Source: Halopenitus persicus (GTDB taxonomy: Archaea > Halobacteriota > Halobacteria > Halobacteriales > Haloferacaceae). Taken from it: a stretch of 64,000 nucleotides of DNA. The position numbers and the translations under genes were made by a program. The stretch is taken from the NCBI RefSeq assembly GCF_002355635.1, contig NZ_AP017558.1, forward strand, positions 2,903,918 to 2,967,917. The letters are read 5' to 3'. The notes under the pieces were generated by a model, which worked only from the letters and a program-made list of their open reading frames with translations, ran no database searches and had not been told where the DNA came from. Positions 8,473-16,124 of the stretch are shown one piece after another (within the stretch, counting starts at the first letter, position 1; each line of letters starts with the position of its first letter).

Positions 8473-8486
8473 TCACAGGCCTGTGA
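8473..8486. promoter_or_regulatory. perfect 14-bp palindrome upstream of the propeller gene
   Basis: TCACAGGCCTGTGA is a perfect palindrome 45 bases before the ATG at 8428. I see no TATA box nearby, so it could be an operator or an RNA hairpin in the leader. It overlaps the alternative GTG start at 8476, which is one reason I prefer the ATG at 8428. Confidence 0.4.
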
Positions 8487-8495
8487 AGGCCAAAG

Positions 8496-8608
8496 GCCGC
8501 GTCGGGGAGTCGAACCCCGAGGACGCCCCTGCGAGGGTAGGCGTACAGCCACCACGAGAGAACAACCCAACAGAGAACAGGTGGGCGTCCCCAAGTCCGG
8601 GGCGCGGC
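8496..8608 (-). other. tRNA-like foldback c with long internal helix
   Basis: This minus-strand structure fills most of the gap between the 176-residue gene and the propeller gene. GCCGCGC (8602-8608) pairs at six of seven positions with ACGCGGC (8496-8502). A T-arm (CGGGG TTCGACT CCCCG, 8503-8519) adjoins the 3' strand and matches the B-box. Inside, GGACGCCC pairs with GGGCGTCC (8 bp) around about 54 mostly unpaired bases. It is too long and lacks a recognisable anticodon arm for a normal tRNA, but an unusual intron-bearing tRNA is not fully excluded. Confidence 0.5.
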
Positions 8609-8611
8609 ACG

Positions 8612-9142
8612 TCAGGACAAGTCCACGTCAGCCGAATCCAACGCAGCCCTGAGACCCACGGCGAGATACACCGCATCCGGCGGCCACCGCCCCGCGTCCG
8701 GCGTCACCTCCGGGTCACACTTCGCGTCGAGCGCGGCGTCCAGTCCCGCGTCCCGGTCGGGCTCCACGTCCGCCAGCTCGGCGAGCCGGTCGAACAACCT
8801 CGACAGGCACGCTCGGAGCGACATCGCGTCGCCGCGTGCGGGGAGCGGGTCACGATCCCAGTGCTCGGAGACCGCGCCCGGCGTCCACGGCGGCGCGGTG
8901 CCGTCGCGAACACACCATTCCGTCCGCAACTCCGAGTTGGAGCCACCGCTCGTACGGTAGAAGTCCTGCTCAGTCGCTCCGCGGCGGTCGCGGAAGCAGT
9001 TACTGCACACACGAGGATGGTGCATCGCGTCGCTCAGAAGGCTCAGCCACGTCTCACTCACCACATCGGCTTCATCGTCGTCCTCGGGGGGTTGCTGTCG
9101 GCTGGAAGGCATCGTCGGGGACAGGGGTCTCAAGGAAGGCAT
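8612..9142 (-). CDS. zinc-finger protein of the element
   Basis: 176 residues from ATG 9142 (ATG 9112, MPSSRQQPPED, is an alternative). An acidic N-terminus is followed by PRVCSNCFRDRRG and, about 28 residues on, a further Cys (EWCVRDG), suggesting a small metal-binding module. The C-terminal half is helical and acidic. It is the first gene after the promoter at 9233-9258 and may lead the surface-cluster transcript. The Cys pattern suggests nucleic-acid or protein binding, but I do not recognise a family. Confidence 0.6.
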   Translation of the reverse strand: MPSLRPLSPTMPSSRQQPPEDDDEADVVSETWLSLLSDAMHHPRVCSNCFRDRRGATEQDFYRTSGGSNSELRTEWCVRDGTAPPWTPGAVSEHWDRDPLPARGDAMSLRACLSRLFDRLAELADVEPDRDAGLDAALDAKCDPEVTPDAGRWPPDAVYLAVGLRAALDSADVDLS

Positions 9143-9232
9143 CTGGCCGCGTCAACGGGTCACCTCGGCAGGCCAAACTGGACGGCTGACTCCGTGCAAG
9201 TCGAACTTGTCTCTGTACCTAGATGTACGTCT

Positions 9233-9258
9233 CCTACGGGTATAAACCTGAACGTAGG
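9233..9258 (-). promoter_or_regulatory. promoter with inverted repeat flanking the TATA box
   Basis: Minus-strand TTTATACCC (about 9239-9246) is a TATA box for the gene starting at 9142. It is flanked by the perfect inverted repeat CCTACG/CGTAGG (9233-9238 and 9253-9258). The arrangement parallels 1983-2018. The adjacent winged-helix gene (9276-9503) is the obvious candidate for the binding protein. Confidence 0.5.
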
Positions 9259-9275
9259 GTGACAAGTCGGTGCGG

Positions 9276-9503
9276 TCAGTCGTCGCGCGCCTCGTCGAGT
9301 GCGCCGATGGCGGCCTCCGTGATCTCGTACACGCCTCGGTAGTGACGGTGGACGAGGCCGCGGTCGTCGAGCGTGCGCATCCGGTCGCGGACGTACTGCG
9401 GGTGGTACTCGTCGAGTTCCTCGGCGATCATCTCCGGCTTCACGAGGCCCGCTTCCTCCATCTCGGCGAGGATGCGCTTGTCGCAGTCGGACAGGTCTTC
9501 CAT
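9276..9503 (-). CDS. winged helix-turn-helix regulator, phiH1-repressor-like
   Basis: 75 residues starting MEDLSDCDKRILAEM. The pattern is the small archaeal wHTH: helix 1, a second helix (KPEMIAEELDE), a recognition helix (QYVRDRMRTLDDRGL) and a wing ending RGVYEITE. Halovirus phiH1 repressor and many provirus regulators share this layout. The ORF extends upstream, but the ATG at 9503 gives the conserved start. It sits between promoters for the left (minus) and right (plus) transcripts of the element, the expected place for a lysogeny- or copy-type repressor. Confidence 0.8.
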   Translation of the reverse strand: MEDLSDCDKRILAEMEEAGLVKPEMIAEELDEYHPQYVRDRMRTLDDRGLVHRHYRGVYEITEAAIGALDEARDD

Positions 9504-9552
9504 CCATCCTCGAGTACGGTTCCTACTCTGATATGTCTTGTTTCGGACAATA

Positions 9553-9605
9553 CCTATAAGCGAGGAGTGGCTACAACCAGTCAGAAGTCCGACACAAACG
9601 GACTT
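9553..9605 (+). promoter_or_regulatory. promoter and operator-like inverted repeat for the zinc-ribbon/nuclease operon
   Basis: CCTATAAG (about 9553-9560) is a TATA box 66 bases before the ATG at 9626. A perfect 7-bp inverted repeat, AAGTCCG/CGGACTT with a 7-base spacer (9585-9605), lies just after the expected start of transcription. It is a likely operator, possibly for the divergent winged-helix protein. Confidence 0.5.
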
Positions 9606-9625
9606 CAGGCGTACAGCCACGAACC

Positions 9626-9997
9626 ATGAGCAAGACCCAATCGACGTTTGCCGACTTCGAAGCAGACGACGCCGCCGACGAGTCCGACTCGTCACACTCT
9701 GTCGACACCGACGCCGCCACGCCCACCAACCAGCCCGACGACACCGAGGACGACGAGGTAGAGATTCTACCCGAACTCCTTGCCGACGACTCCGGCACCC
9801 AGTGCAAGTCGTGCGGCCAGCCCGTATCCGACGAGTACGCCAGAGTCGCCGGCGACAACAGTGGAGAAGTCCACAGCTGTCCTCGGTGTAACACCGTCCA
9901 CGAGAACCTCAAAGGAGCCACCGCCGGCGTCGAACGCGACGACGGCGAAACCCTCTTTGAAGCGATCTACCGCGACAACGCGGGTGATGCGCGATGA
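9626..9997 (+). CDS. zinc-ribbon protein, partner of the nuclease gene
   Basis: 123 residues. The first 50 are acidic and low-complexity (Asp/Glu/Ser/Thr). A zinc ribbon follows, with CKSC at C60/C63 and CPRC at C85/C88, then a short helical tail ending in IYRDNAGDAR. The stop overlaps the start of the next gene (ATGA), so the two proteins are made together. Such ribbons usually bind DNA or a protein partner. The family is common in haloarchaeal proviruses, but I cannot name its function. Confidence 0.75.
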   Translation: MSKTQSTFADFEADDAADESDSSHSVDTDAATPTNQPDDTEDDEVEILPELLADDSGTQCKSCGQPVSDEYARVAGDNSGEVHSCPRCNTVHENLKGATAGVERDDGETLFEAIYRDNAGDAR

Positions 9998-10662
9998 GCG
10001 TCGTCGTGATCGCCGAGGCCGTCGAGAAGGGCCTCTACAACGAAGGGATGCACCCGGTCGTCGAACTCCGCGAGAGCGAGATGAACGAGGTGAAGATCAT
10101 CGCGCTCGGACGGAGCGACACCGGGTACAACAACCCCGACGAGGACGACTACAACACCGACTTCTCCAGCGCGGCGAACGCGAAGACCAGTCGAGAACAG
10201 CACGAGAAGGGCGCGTTCGGCGAAGCCGTCGTCGCCAAGCATCACTCCGACGACTACACCATCCACGGCCTCGACGACGAACTGACGCGCTCTGGCGACG
10301 GCGGTGTAGACCTCGAGATCGACGGCACGGCGGTCGACGTCAAGACCACCGACTACGGGTACGCGTGCGGTCGCACCCCCTTGCTCAAGGTCAAGCAGGA
10401 CTGTCACCGGGAGAATATGGAGCGCATCCAGAACGGCGACGAGGACGTGGACGAGCTGATGTACTACTGCGTCGAGCGCATCAACGAGACCACCGGGCGC
10501 ATCATCGGCTACATCACCGCCTCCGCGTTCGACGGCGTGGCCGAAGAAGTGAACGAGGGAGAGACCTACCGCGCTGGCGAGGACGGCTACAACTGGACAA
10601 GTCGCGCCGACAACCTCGTCGCCGAGCCCTCCGACTTGTGGCTCTCCTACCGCGACGACTGA
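9994..10662 (+). CDS. PD-(D/E)XK nuclease-like protein
   Basis: 222 residues. The core at about 70-120 has the order of a PD-(D/E)XK nuclease: Glu77 in GAFGEAVVAKH, Asp106 in DGGVDLEIDG, then Asp115-Val-Lys117 in AVDVKTTDYG. Two cysteines (C125, C137) follow in a basic stretch. The family includes restriction, resolvase and repair enzymes; substrate specificity cannot be read from sequence. Coupling to a zinc ribbon and a position opposite the repressor suggest an element-encoded DNA-processing or defence role. No methyltransferase is nearby, so a standard restriction-modification pair is unlikely. Confidence 0.7.
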   Translation: MSVVVIAEAVEKGLYNEGMHPVVELRESEMNEVKIIALGRSDTGYNNPDEDDYNTDFSSAANAKTSREQHEKGAFGEAVVAKHHSDDYTIHGLDDELTRSGDGGVDLEIDGTAVDVKTTDYGYACGRTPLLKVKQDCHRENMERIQNGDEDVDELMYYCVERINETTGRIIGYITASAFDGVAEEVNEGETYRAGEDGYNWTSRADNLVAEPSDLWLSYRDD

Positions 10663-10671
10663 CGCCGCCGA

Positions 10672-11082
10672 CTACTCCTCCATCTTGGACGGTTCCTGCA
10701 CGTCCAGATCGTCGAACTCGACACCATCCGTAATCTCCGCGAGACGCTTCATATTCCGCTTGTACGCCGAGCGCGCGTAGAACCCGCTACCAGCACCACT
10801 CCCACTCAGCGGCTCTCCACCCTCGGCCCTGATGGCCGCCTGCGCCACCTCGTACACGCCAACAGCCTCATCCTCCATATCGTTGTCACCGTACGGCATC
10901 GCGCCCTTCTGAAGGAACGTCTGGGCACGGTCGCGGACGCGTTCGACGGCCTCCTCGCCCCACGGCTCCGCCGCCTCCACAGCGTCCTCGAGGACGTAGA
11001 GGGAATCCGCATCCATCTCGCCCATGCGCTCAACCATCTCTGCCTTCGAGTCGATCTCGGTGACGGACTTCATTTCCGACAT
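10672..11082 (-). CDS. acidic helical protein at the element's right edge
   Basis: 136 residues from ATG 11082 (MSEMKSVTEID). A TATA box (TTTATAAG on the minus strand, about 11110-11117) lies about 30 bases upstream, so the mRNA is nearly leaderless; this favours 11082 over the longer frame from 11130. The sequence is charged and probably helical, with a Gly/Ser stretch (PLSGSGAGSGF). No family recognised. It converges with the nuclease gene and is the last protein gene before the tRNA-Arg boundary. Confidence 0.65.
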   Translation of the reverse strand: MSEMKSVTEIDSKAEMVERMGEMDADSLYVLEDAVEAAEPWGEEAVERVRDRAQTFLQKGAMPYGDNDMEDEAVGVYEVAQAAIRAEGGEPLSGSGAGSGFYARSAYKRNMKRLAEITDGVEFDDLDVQEPSKMEE

Positions 11083-11160
11083 TGCATCTGATTCGGTGGA
11101 CGCTGGTTGCTTATAAACGGTTGCGTTCAAACCTGCCGACGGCTCCGCGAGAAGTGGAAC

Positions 11161-11234
11161 GGGCGGTGAGGGATTCGAACCCCCGGTTTTCTGCTCCGAA
11201 GGCAGATGCCTTGTCCGGGCTAGGCTAACCGCCC
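11161..11234 (-). tRNA. tRNA-Arg (anticodon TCG), probable integration site
   Basis: 74 bases with a complete cloverleaf: acceptor GGGCGGT/ACCGCCC (7 bp), D-stem GCCT/AGGC, anticodon stem TCTGC/GCAGA with loop CTTCGGA (anticodon TCG), and T-loop TTCGAAT. A20 in the D-loop and discriminator G fit an arginine tRNA. Its 3' end faces the element on the left, the usual orientation for archaeal integration into a tRNA gene. A second tRNA-Arg with the same anticodon but different sequence lies 204 bases away. Confidence 0.93.
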
Positions 11235-11438
11235 TGCATCAGGCGCCTCTTGCCGAGGAACCAATACCGTTCTGGTTCGCCGGCCGGCATTTATTATCCA
11301 TCCGCGTGTTGGCTCCTCCAACCGCCGGACGGGATGGTGCCGCGTCAGCCCGGACGTTGGAATGCACACCCAGAGACCCGCCGAGATCACCGGCATCCCG
11401 ACGCCCTCGGGTGGCTTCGGAGTAAATTTCGAGGGTAT
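11235..11438. other. spacer between the two tRNA-Arg genes
   Basis: 204 bases with no open frame of coding character. It contains an AT-rich patch (ATTTATTATCC, near 11290) and an AAATTT run near 11425-11430, just beyond the 3' end of the second tRNA, which could end its transcript. Nothing else is recognisable. Confidence 0.5.
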
Positions 11439-11512
11439 GGGCGCTGGAGGATTTGAACCCCCGACAACTTGGTCCGAAGCCAAGCACTCTGTCCAAACTG
11501 AGCTAAGCGCCC
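11439..11512 (-). tRNA. tRNA-Arg (anticodon TCG), second copy
   Basis: 74 bases: acceptor GGGCGCT/AGCGCCC, D-stem GCTC/GAGT, anticodon stem CTTGG/CCAAG around CTTCGGA (anticodon TCG), and T-loop TTCAAAT. A TATA-like TTAAAG lies about 25 bases before the 5' end (near 11540). It differs from the neighbouring tRNA-Arg in all stems and has discriminator A rather than G, so the two are not a recent duplication. Confidence 0.93.
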
Positions 11513-11615
11513 TCGCTTATCGGTTGTCGAGTCCTCCCTTTAAGTCTCGCGATTCGGAGCGCCGCCTCGCCGATCGAACCGCCACGTTTTTTGACCACTC
11601 GCGGAAGGTGCGGGT

Positions 11616-12464
11616 ATGTCGATGCGTCGGCGCGTCCGGGGGGCGATCGAACTCACGCGGCCGTTGAACGCCATCTCAGCGGGGGTGTTGACGGGTACCG
11701 GTGCCTACGTCGCCGGCGGGGCGGTTCGGGGTGCCGACGCGGGCGTGGTTCTGGCGGCGGTCGTGGCGACCGTGCTGGCGACGGGCGCCGGAAACGCGGT
11801 GAACGACTACTTCGACCGGGAGATCGACCGCGTGAATCGCCCGGACCGACCGATCCCGCGGGGCGCGATCTCCCCGCGGGGGGCGCTGGCGTTCAGCCTG
11901 CTGCTGTTCGCGGGGGCCGTCGTCGCGGCACTGGCGCTCCCGCTCGCAGCGATCGCGTTGGCCGTGTTCAACCTCATCCTGCTCGTGGCCTACACGGAGC
12001 TGTTCAAGGGACTACCGGGAGTCGGAAACGTCGTCGTCGGGTTTCTGACCGGATCGACGTTCCTCTTCGGCGGCGCGGCGGTCGGCCGTCCCCTCGGTGC
12101 GGGCGTCCTGTTCGCGCTTGCGGCGGTCGCGACGGTTACCCGGGAGATCGTCAAGGACGTCGAGGACGTCGCCGGCGACCGTGAGGAGGGCCTCAACACG
12201 CTCCCGATCGCGATCGGGGAGCGACGCTCGCTGCGGATCGGGGTCGCGCTCCTCGTCGCCGCGGTTCTCGCCAGCACCGGGCCATACCTGTGGGGAAGCT
12301 TCGGAACGGCGTATCTGGTTCTCATCGTTCCCGCGGACGCGCTTATGCTCGTCAGCGCCGTCCAGGCGTTCCGTGATCCGGGTACCGCCCAACGCCGGAT
12401 AAAGGTCGGAATGCTGCTCGCCGTCGTCGCGTTCATCGTCGGGCGTGCGGCTCCTGTCGGGTGA
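11616..12464 (+). CDS. UbiA-family prenyltransferase, probable digeranylgeranylglyceryl phosphate synthase
   Basis: 282 residues, multi-spanning. Both UbiA aspartate motifs are present: NDYFDREIDRVNRPDRPIPRG near residue 65 and KDVEDVAGDREEG near residue 185. The archaeal subfamily attaches the second geranylgeranyl chain to geranylgeranylglyceryl phosphate in ether-lipid synthesis. Start at ATG 11616; the T-rich CGTTTTTTGAC about 30 bases upstream is a possible promoter. The neighbours do not form a lipid operon. Another UbiA substrate, such as a quinone ring, is possible but less likely for this length and motif set. Confidence 0.85.
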   Translation: MSMRRRVRGAIELTRPLNAISAGVLTGTGAYVAGGAVRGADAGVVLAAVVATVLATGAGNAVNDYFDREIDRVNRPDRPIPRGAISPRGALAFSLLLFAGAVVAALALPLAAIALAVFNLILLVAYTELFKGLPGVGNVVVGFLTGSTFLFGGAAVGRPLGAGVLFALAAVATVTREIVKDVEDVAGDREEGLNTLPIAIGERRSLRIGVALLVAAVLASTGPYLWGSFGTAYLVLIVPADALMLVSAVQAFRDPGTAQRRIKVGMLLAVVAFIVGRAAPVG

Positions 12465-12667
12465 GTTCGACCGACGGTGCTCCGATCGGAAGTGTGGACC
12501 GCCGCCCTTCGGCGAGGTCTTGACCGAATCGCCGCCGACATACGATAATCAAAAAGAATAATATCCGCACCGCACATCGTTGTGACACCCGATGATACCC
12601 GGCAGGACGGTCGATCAGTCGGTCGATCGATCGTTGCTGGTTGGTGCGGGACCGATGAGGACCACAG
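12465..12667. other. leader of the RAD55-like gene
   Basis: 203 bases without a gene. An AT-rich patch (ATAATCAAAAAGAATAATATCC, about 12544-12566) is the likely promoter core of the gene at 12668, which would leave a leader of about 80 bases. GATC-rich short repeats (TCGATCAGTCGGTCGATCGATCG) follow near 12610-12635. Confidence 0.4.
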
Positions 12668-13276
12668 ATGTATGACCTCCGCCCCCATTTCGAGACGGCG
12701 GTCGACCCGGGAACGAACCTTCTGCTCAGCGGACCGGCGTTGACCGGCAAGCGGAGCCTCGCGCTCGACGTTCTCGCCGACGGCGTCGAGGAGGGAGACG
12801 CGGCGATCATCGTCACCACGAAGGACAACGGTGACCGCGTTCTCGAGTCGTTCGGCGAGCGCGTCGACTACGCGGACCGACCGGTGGCGGTCGTCGACTG
12901 CGTGACCCGTCAGCAGGGGGTCGGCGACGCCCGGGACGACGATCGGATCAAATACACCTCCTCCCCGGTCGACATGACCGGGATCGGGATCAAGCTCTCG
13001 GAGTTCCTGGAGGAGTTCTACGGCACGCGCGGGATCGAGCGCAACCGCATCATGGTCCACTCGCTGTCGACGCTGTTGATGTACGCCGAGTTACAGACCG
13101 TCTTCCGGTTCCTCCACGTCTTTACCGGCCGCGTCCAAAGCGTCGGCGGGTTCGGCCTCTTCTGTATCGACTCCACCGCACACGACGACCAGACGATGAA
13201 CACGCTCAAGCAGCTCTTCGACGGGATCATCACCACCAGCGAGGGCGCCGAACCGACGATCCGACTCGGGAAGTGA
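12668..13276 (+). CDS. RAD55/KaiC-like RecA-superfamily protein
   Basis: 202 residues. An N-terminal P-loop-like segment ([19 protein letters not shown], about 19-37) is followed by the central strands of a RecA fold ([26 protein letters not shown]) and a C-terminal strand ([11 protein letters not shown]). These RAD55-like proteins are abundant in haloarchaea, often linked to signalling or motility rather than recombination. Walker A is atypical (GPALTGKRS for GxxxxGKS/T), so nucleotide binding is likely but hydrolysis uncertain. Its TGA stop is the first bases of the minisatellite that follows. Confidence 0.75.
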   Translation: MYDLRPHFETAVDPGTNLLLSGPALTGKRSLALDVLADGVEEGDAAIIVTTKDNGDRVLESFGERVDYADRPVAVVDCVTRQQGVGDARDDDRIKYTSSPVDMTGIGIKLSEFLEEFYGTRGIERNRIMVHSLSTLLMYAELQTVFRFLHVFTGRVQSVGGFGLFCIDSTAHDDQTMNTLKQLFDGIITTSEGAEPTIRLGK

Positions 13277-13393
13277 CCGAGCCGGAACTGACCGAGCCGG
13301 AACTGACCGAGCCGGAACTGACCGAGCCGGAACTGACCGAGCCGGAACTGACCGAGCCGGAACTGACCGACTCGAAACTTGCTGACTCGGGAC
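13274..13393. repeat. 15-bp minisatellite starting at a stop codon
   Basis: Six perfect tandem copies of TGACCGAGCCGGAAC (13274-13363) plus two decayed copies (to 13393). The first three bases are the stop codon of the gene ending at 13276. It occupies the gap between two convergent genes. The unit is not separated by unique spacers, so it is not a CRISPR. Confidence 0.95.
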
Positions 13394-13415
13394 GCGGCTC
13401 TGGAGAACGGGTCGG

Positions 13416-13994
13416 CTAGAGGACCGCCGCGGCGCCGCTGAAGAGCCCGATCGTGACCAGCAGTCGGCCGAGGCTGCCGAGGAACGTCGCGATCGCGAAC
13501 TTGACGTAATCCTCCTCCAGCACCGCGAAGGCGTAGATCGAGATCGTGTCCGGGAAGAAGGGAACCGACAACGCGAGCGCCAGGCCACCGTAGCCGTACC
13601 GCTTTGCGAGCTGCACCGAGCGTTTCTCCGACCATGCGAGAACGTCCCAGCGGGACCGTCGCAGCCAGCGCACGATCGGTCCCGACTGCTTGACCTCCTG
13701 TCCGAGATGGAACGCGAAGACGCTGCCGGCGGCCTTGCCGACCGCGCTGACGAGCATGATGCCGGCGAGGTTCCCCCAGGCCGGCCCACCGAGGTCGATC
13801 GGTGCAACGAGCACCACCTCGCTCGGGCCAGGCAGAACGAACGCGATCAGAAACGAGTAGACGAAGACGATCCCCAACCCGGGCCATCCGGTCGCCGACT
13901 CGACGAGCGCCTCGGCGCTCTCGGCGAGCGGCAGCGAGGACAGCGAGACCAGCGTGGGTGGCGAGACGGCGAGAAGGGCAGGGAGGTCCACCAT
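13416..13994 (-). CDS. VTT-domain (SNARE-associated/DedA-like) membrane protein
   Basis: 192 residues with four or five hydrophobic segments. The VTT signature region includes [15 protein letters not shown] and, later, [17 protein letters not shown], which fit the YqaA/DedA superfamily of putative lipid or ion transport proteins. It likely resides in the cytoplasmic membrane. It converges with the RAD55-like gene across the minisatellite and has no obvious operon partner. Exact substrate unknown. Confidence 0.8.
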   Translation of the reverse strand: MVDLPALLAVSPPTLVSLSSLPLAESAEALVESATGWPGLGIVFVYSFLIAFVLPGPSEVVLVAPIDLGGPAWGNLAGIMLVSAVGKAAGSVFAFHLGQEVKQSGPIVRWLRRSRWDVLAWSEKRSVQLAKRYGYGGLALALSVPFFPDTISIYAFAVLEEDYVKFAIATFLGSLGRLLVTIGLFSGAAAVL

Positions 13995-14131
13995 ACCGAG
14001 GGGACGAGCGTCACCGAATTGAACCTTCCGTGTTGGGACGACCGGGGTCCGTGTCGAGGAGGCGGTCTCGGTCGGGACGCACGGACCCGTGATCGCGGAC
14101 GCACGTCATCAACCGGGATCGCGGACGCGCG

Positions 14132-14557
14132 TCACTGCCCCCAGGTCCACTTGGCGTCGAGCACGAACCGGTAGATCCCGCTGATGCCGATCGCGATCGC
14201 GTTGGCGACCAGATACGGGATTCCGGCCCACTCGACGAACCCGAACAGGACGCCCAGCTGGATCGGGATCGCCGACCCGCGGACGACGTTCGTCTTCACC
14301 AGCCCGGAGAGGAACTCGGCGGTGCCGGTGTTGCTTGCCGCCTCGAAGGTCCAGGCGTTGTTGACCCCGTACTGGAGAACGATCGTGATCTCGATGGCGA
14401 TCGTCGCTCCGAGCAGGTAATACAGGCCCGCAAGATCCACGAACGCCCACAGCAGTACCATCTGGATGCCCGCGGCCACGGCCCCGACGATGACGAACCG
14501 GCGCAACTGGAGCGCGACCGGGCCGCTGTGGAGGTTTCGGATGAACGACCGGATCAT
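14132..14557 (-). CDS. GtrA-family membrane protein
   Basis: 141 residues with four hydrophobic helices. The start (LRRFVIVGAVAAGIQMVLLW) and the end (YRFVLDAKWTWGQ) match the GtrA/PF04138 pattern, in which the family moves lipid-linked sugars or assists glycosyl transfer across the membrane. Its ATG follows the TAG of the sulfatase gene with no gap, so the two are co-expressed; a shared role in cell-surface polysaccharide is likely. Confidence 0.85.
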   Translation of the reverse strand: MIRSFIRNLHSGPVALQLRRFVIVGAVAAGIQMVLLWAFVDLAGLYYLLGATIAIEITIVLQYGVNNAWTFEAASNTGTAEFLSGLVKTNVVRGSAIPIQLGVLFGFVEWAGIPYLVANAIAIGISGIYRFVLDAKWTWGQ

Positions 14558-16012
14558 CTACCGGTAGCCGAGCGCCGAGAGGCGTGCCTCGAGGTCCTCG
14601 TCGACGTCCTCGTCTCCGTCCCCGTCCGTCTCGTCGGCGGACCGCGCCGCGTCGCGTTTCCGAAGCATCGCCGCGTGGTCGGCGACGATCGTCGCGAATC
14701 GGTCCATCGCCTCACGGTCAGCCGCGCTCGGGTCGGCGGACAGGTCCGTCTGCTGGGTCGGGTCGGTCCGGCGGGCGTAGAGCTCGACCGTTCCGGTATC
14801 CACGTTCTCGATGTAGGTCCGGTCGCGGTCGCGGACGCTGACGAGCAGGTCGCCGTCGGACAGCGACCGCGGAATGGGTTGGGCGGTCACCTCCTCTCCC
14901 CGGACGGTCACCGAGACGACCGGCTCGGCTGCCGGTTCCTCGCCGTCCCGGACCGACCCGACCAGCGACTCGCCGGTCCACTCCGACGGTGCATCGACGC
15001 CGAAGAGGTCGGCCACCGTCGGCGGTATCGCGTCGAGCCCGACCTGACCCTCGATCCGCCGGCCCGAGGCGCCGGGCGCGTTGACGATGAGGGGAACGTG
15101 AATGAGCTCGTCGTAGAGCTTCGGGTAGTGGGCGAGATGGCCGTGTTCCTGGAACTCCTCGCCGTGGTCGCCCGCGAGGACGATCGCCGTCTCGTCGGCG
15201 ACCCCGGCCCCGGAAAGCGTCTCGAGCAGGCGGCCGATGCTCGCGTCGACCTGCCGGACCGCGGCCTGATAGAGGGTTCGGAGCTCCCGCAGGGTCCGGT
15301 CGCCGACCTCCCAGCCGAGCCCGGTCCGCGTGTGTGCGTGGATCATCCGGTGGGTGCCGACGAGCCCGTCGGAGACCTCGCGAATGTACCGCGGCGCCGG
15401 GACGTACGGCGTGTGCGTGTCCATGTAGTGGATCCACAGGAAGAAGGGCGCGTCCGTGTCCTCGATGAACTCGGTGGCGGCGTGCTCGACGTCGAACATC
15501 CGGGAGGTATCGAGGAACGGCCGGTCGTCCGTATCGCCGCGGACCCACGATCCGAGCCGCCTGACCGGCGCGGTCGCGAGCTGGATCCAGGCCTCGACGG
15601 TGGGATGGGTCGCCAGGTACCGGCTGTAGATGCTCGAACCGACGCTGGCGACGAAGGGCTCGAACGCGTCGAACCCGTGGTCGTAGTCCCAGTGGGAGGT
15701 GAGAAAGCCGTTCGCGGCGTTGAATCCGCCGGTCGCGACGTCGGCGTCCGAGAGGACTCCGGCGAGCGTCGGGACTCCCGAGACGCCGATGCGTCCGGTG
15801 TCGGCGAAGACGGGTCTGGAGGCGAGGATCGAGGGGAACGAGAAGGGCGTCCAGTTGCCGGTGGCGAACGCTCGATCGAAGACCGTCCCGTCATCGGCGA
15901 GCGTCTCCATCACCGGCGTGTGGCGGCTCGCGTCGTAGGGGCCGATCGCGTCGGCACGCAGCGAGTCGACCGTGATGAGCACGACGTTGGATGGCGATGT
16001 GTTCGATCCCAT
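14558..16012 (-). CDS. sulfatase / alkaline-phosphatase superfamily enzyme
   Basis: 484 residues. The N-terminus NVVLITVDSLRADAIGPYD carries the first metal-binding Asp of the superfamily. ETAIVLAGDHGEEFQEHGHLAHYPKLYDE, late in the domain, carries the conserved DHGE metal ligands. The usual C-x-P-x-R formylglycine motif is not evident; the equivalent region reads NWTPFSFPSIL, so sulfatase activity itself is doubtful, and a phosphoglycerol- or phosphoethanolamine-transferase-like role is possible. It is cytoplasmic or surface-linked (no signal peptide seen). Forms an operon with GtrA. Confidence 0.8.
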   Translation of the reverse strand: MGSNTSPSNVVLITVDSLRADAIGPYDASRHTPVMETLADDGTVFDRAFATGNWTPFSFPSILASRPVFADTGRIGVSGVPTLAGVLSDADVATGGFNAANGFLTSHWDYDHGFDAFEPFVASVGSSIYSRYLATHPTVEAWIQLATAPVRRLGSWVRGDTDDRPFLDTSRMFDVEHAATEFIEDTDAPFFLWIHYMDTHTPYVPAPRYIREVSDGLVGTHRMIHAHTRTGLGWEVGDRTLRELRTLYQAAVRQVDASIGRLLETLSGAGVADETAIVLAGDHGEEFQEHGHLAHYPKLYDELIHVPLIVNAPGASGRRIEGQVGLDAIPPTVADLFGVDAPSEWTGESLVGSVRDGEEPAAEPVVSVTVRGEEVTAQPIPRSLSDGDLLVSVRDRDRTYIENVDTGTVELYARRTDPTQQTDLSADPSAADREAMDRFATIVADHAAMLRKRDAARSADETDGDGDEDVDEDLEARLSALGYR

Positions 16013-16124
16013 ACTCGGCTGGCGGTGGTGTGATACTCGATCCGGGCCGTCGAGTGGCGGCGGGAGCTCGGGACCGGGTCGGTTGTAACCCCGACCGACG
16101 CACGTCCCGGCGCCCCCACGATGG

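Noticed and set aside
13274..13393. CRISPR array
   Set aside because: Direct 15-bp repeats with no spacers and no cas genes; a minisatellite.
13018..13887. Minus-strand frame with QFRLG repeats
   Set aside because: The peptide repeats are only a translation of the intergenic minisatellite fused to an antisense frame of the VTT gene.
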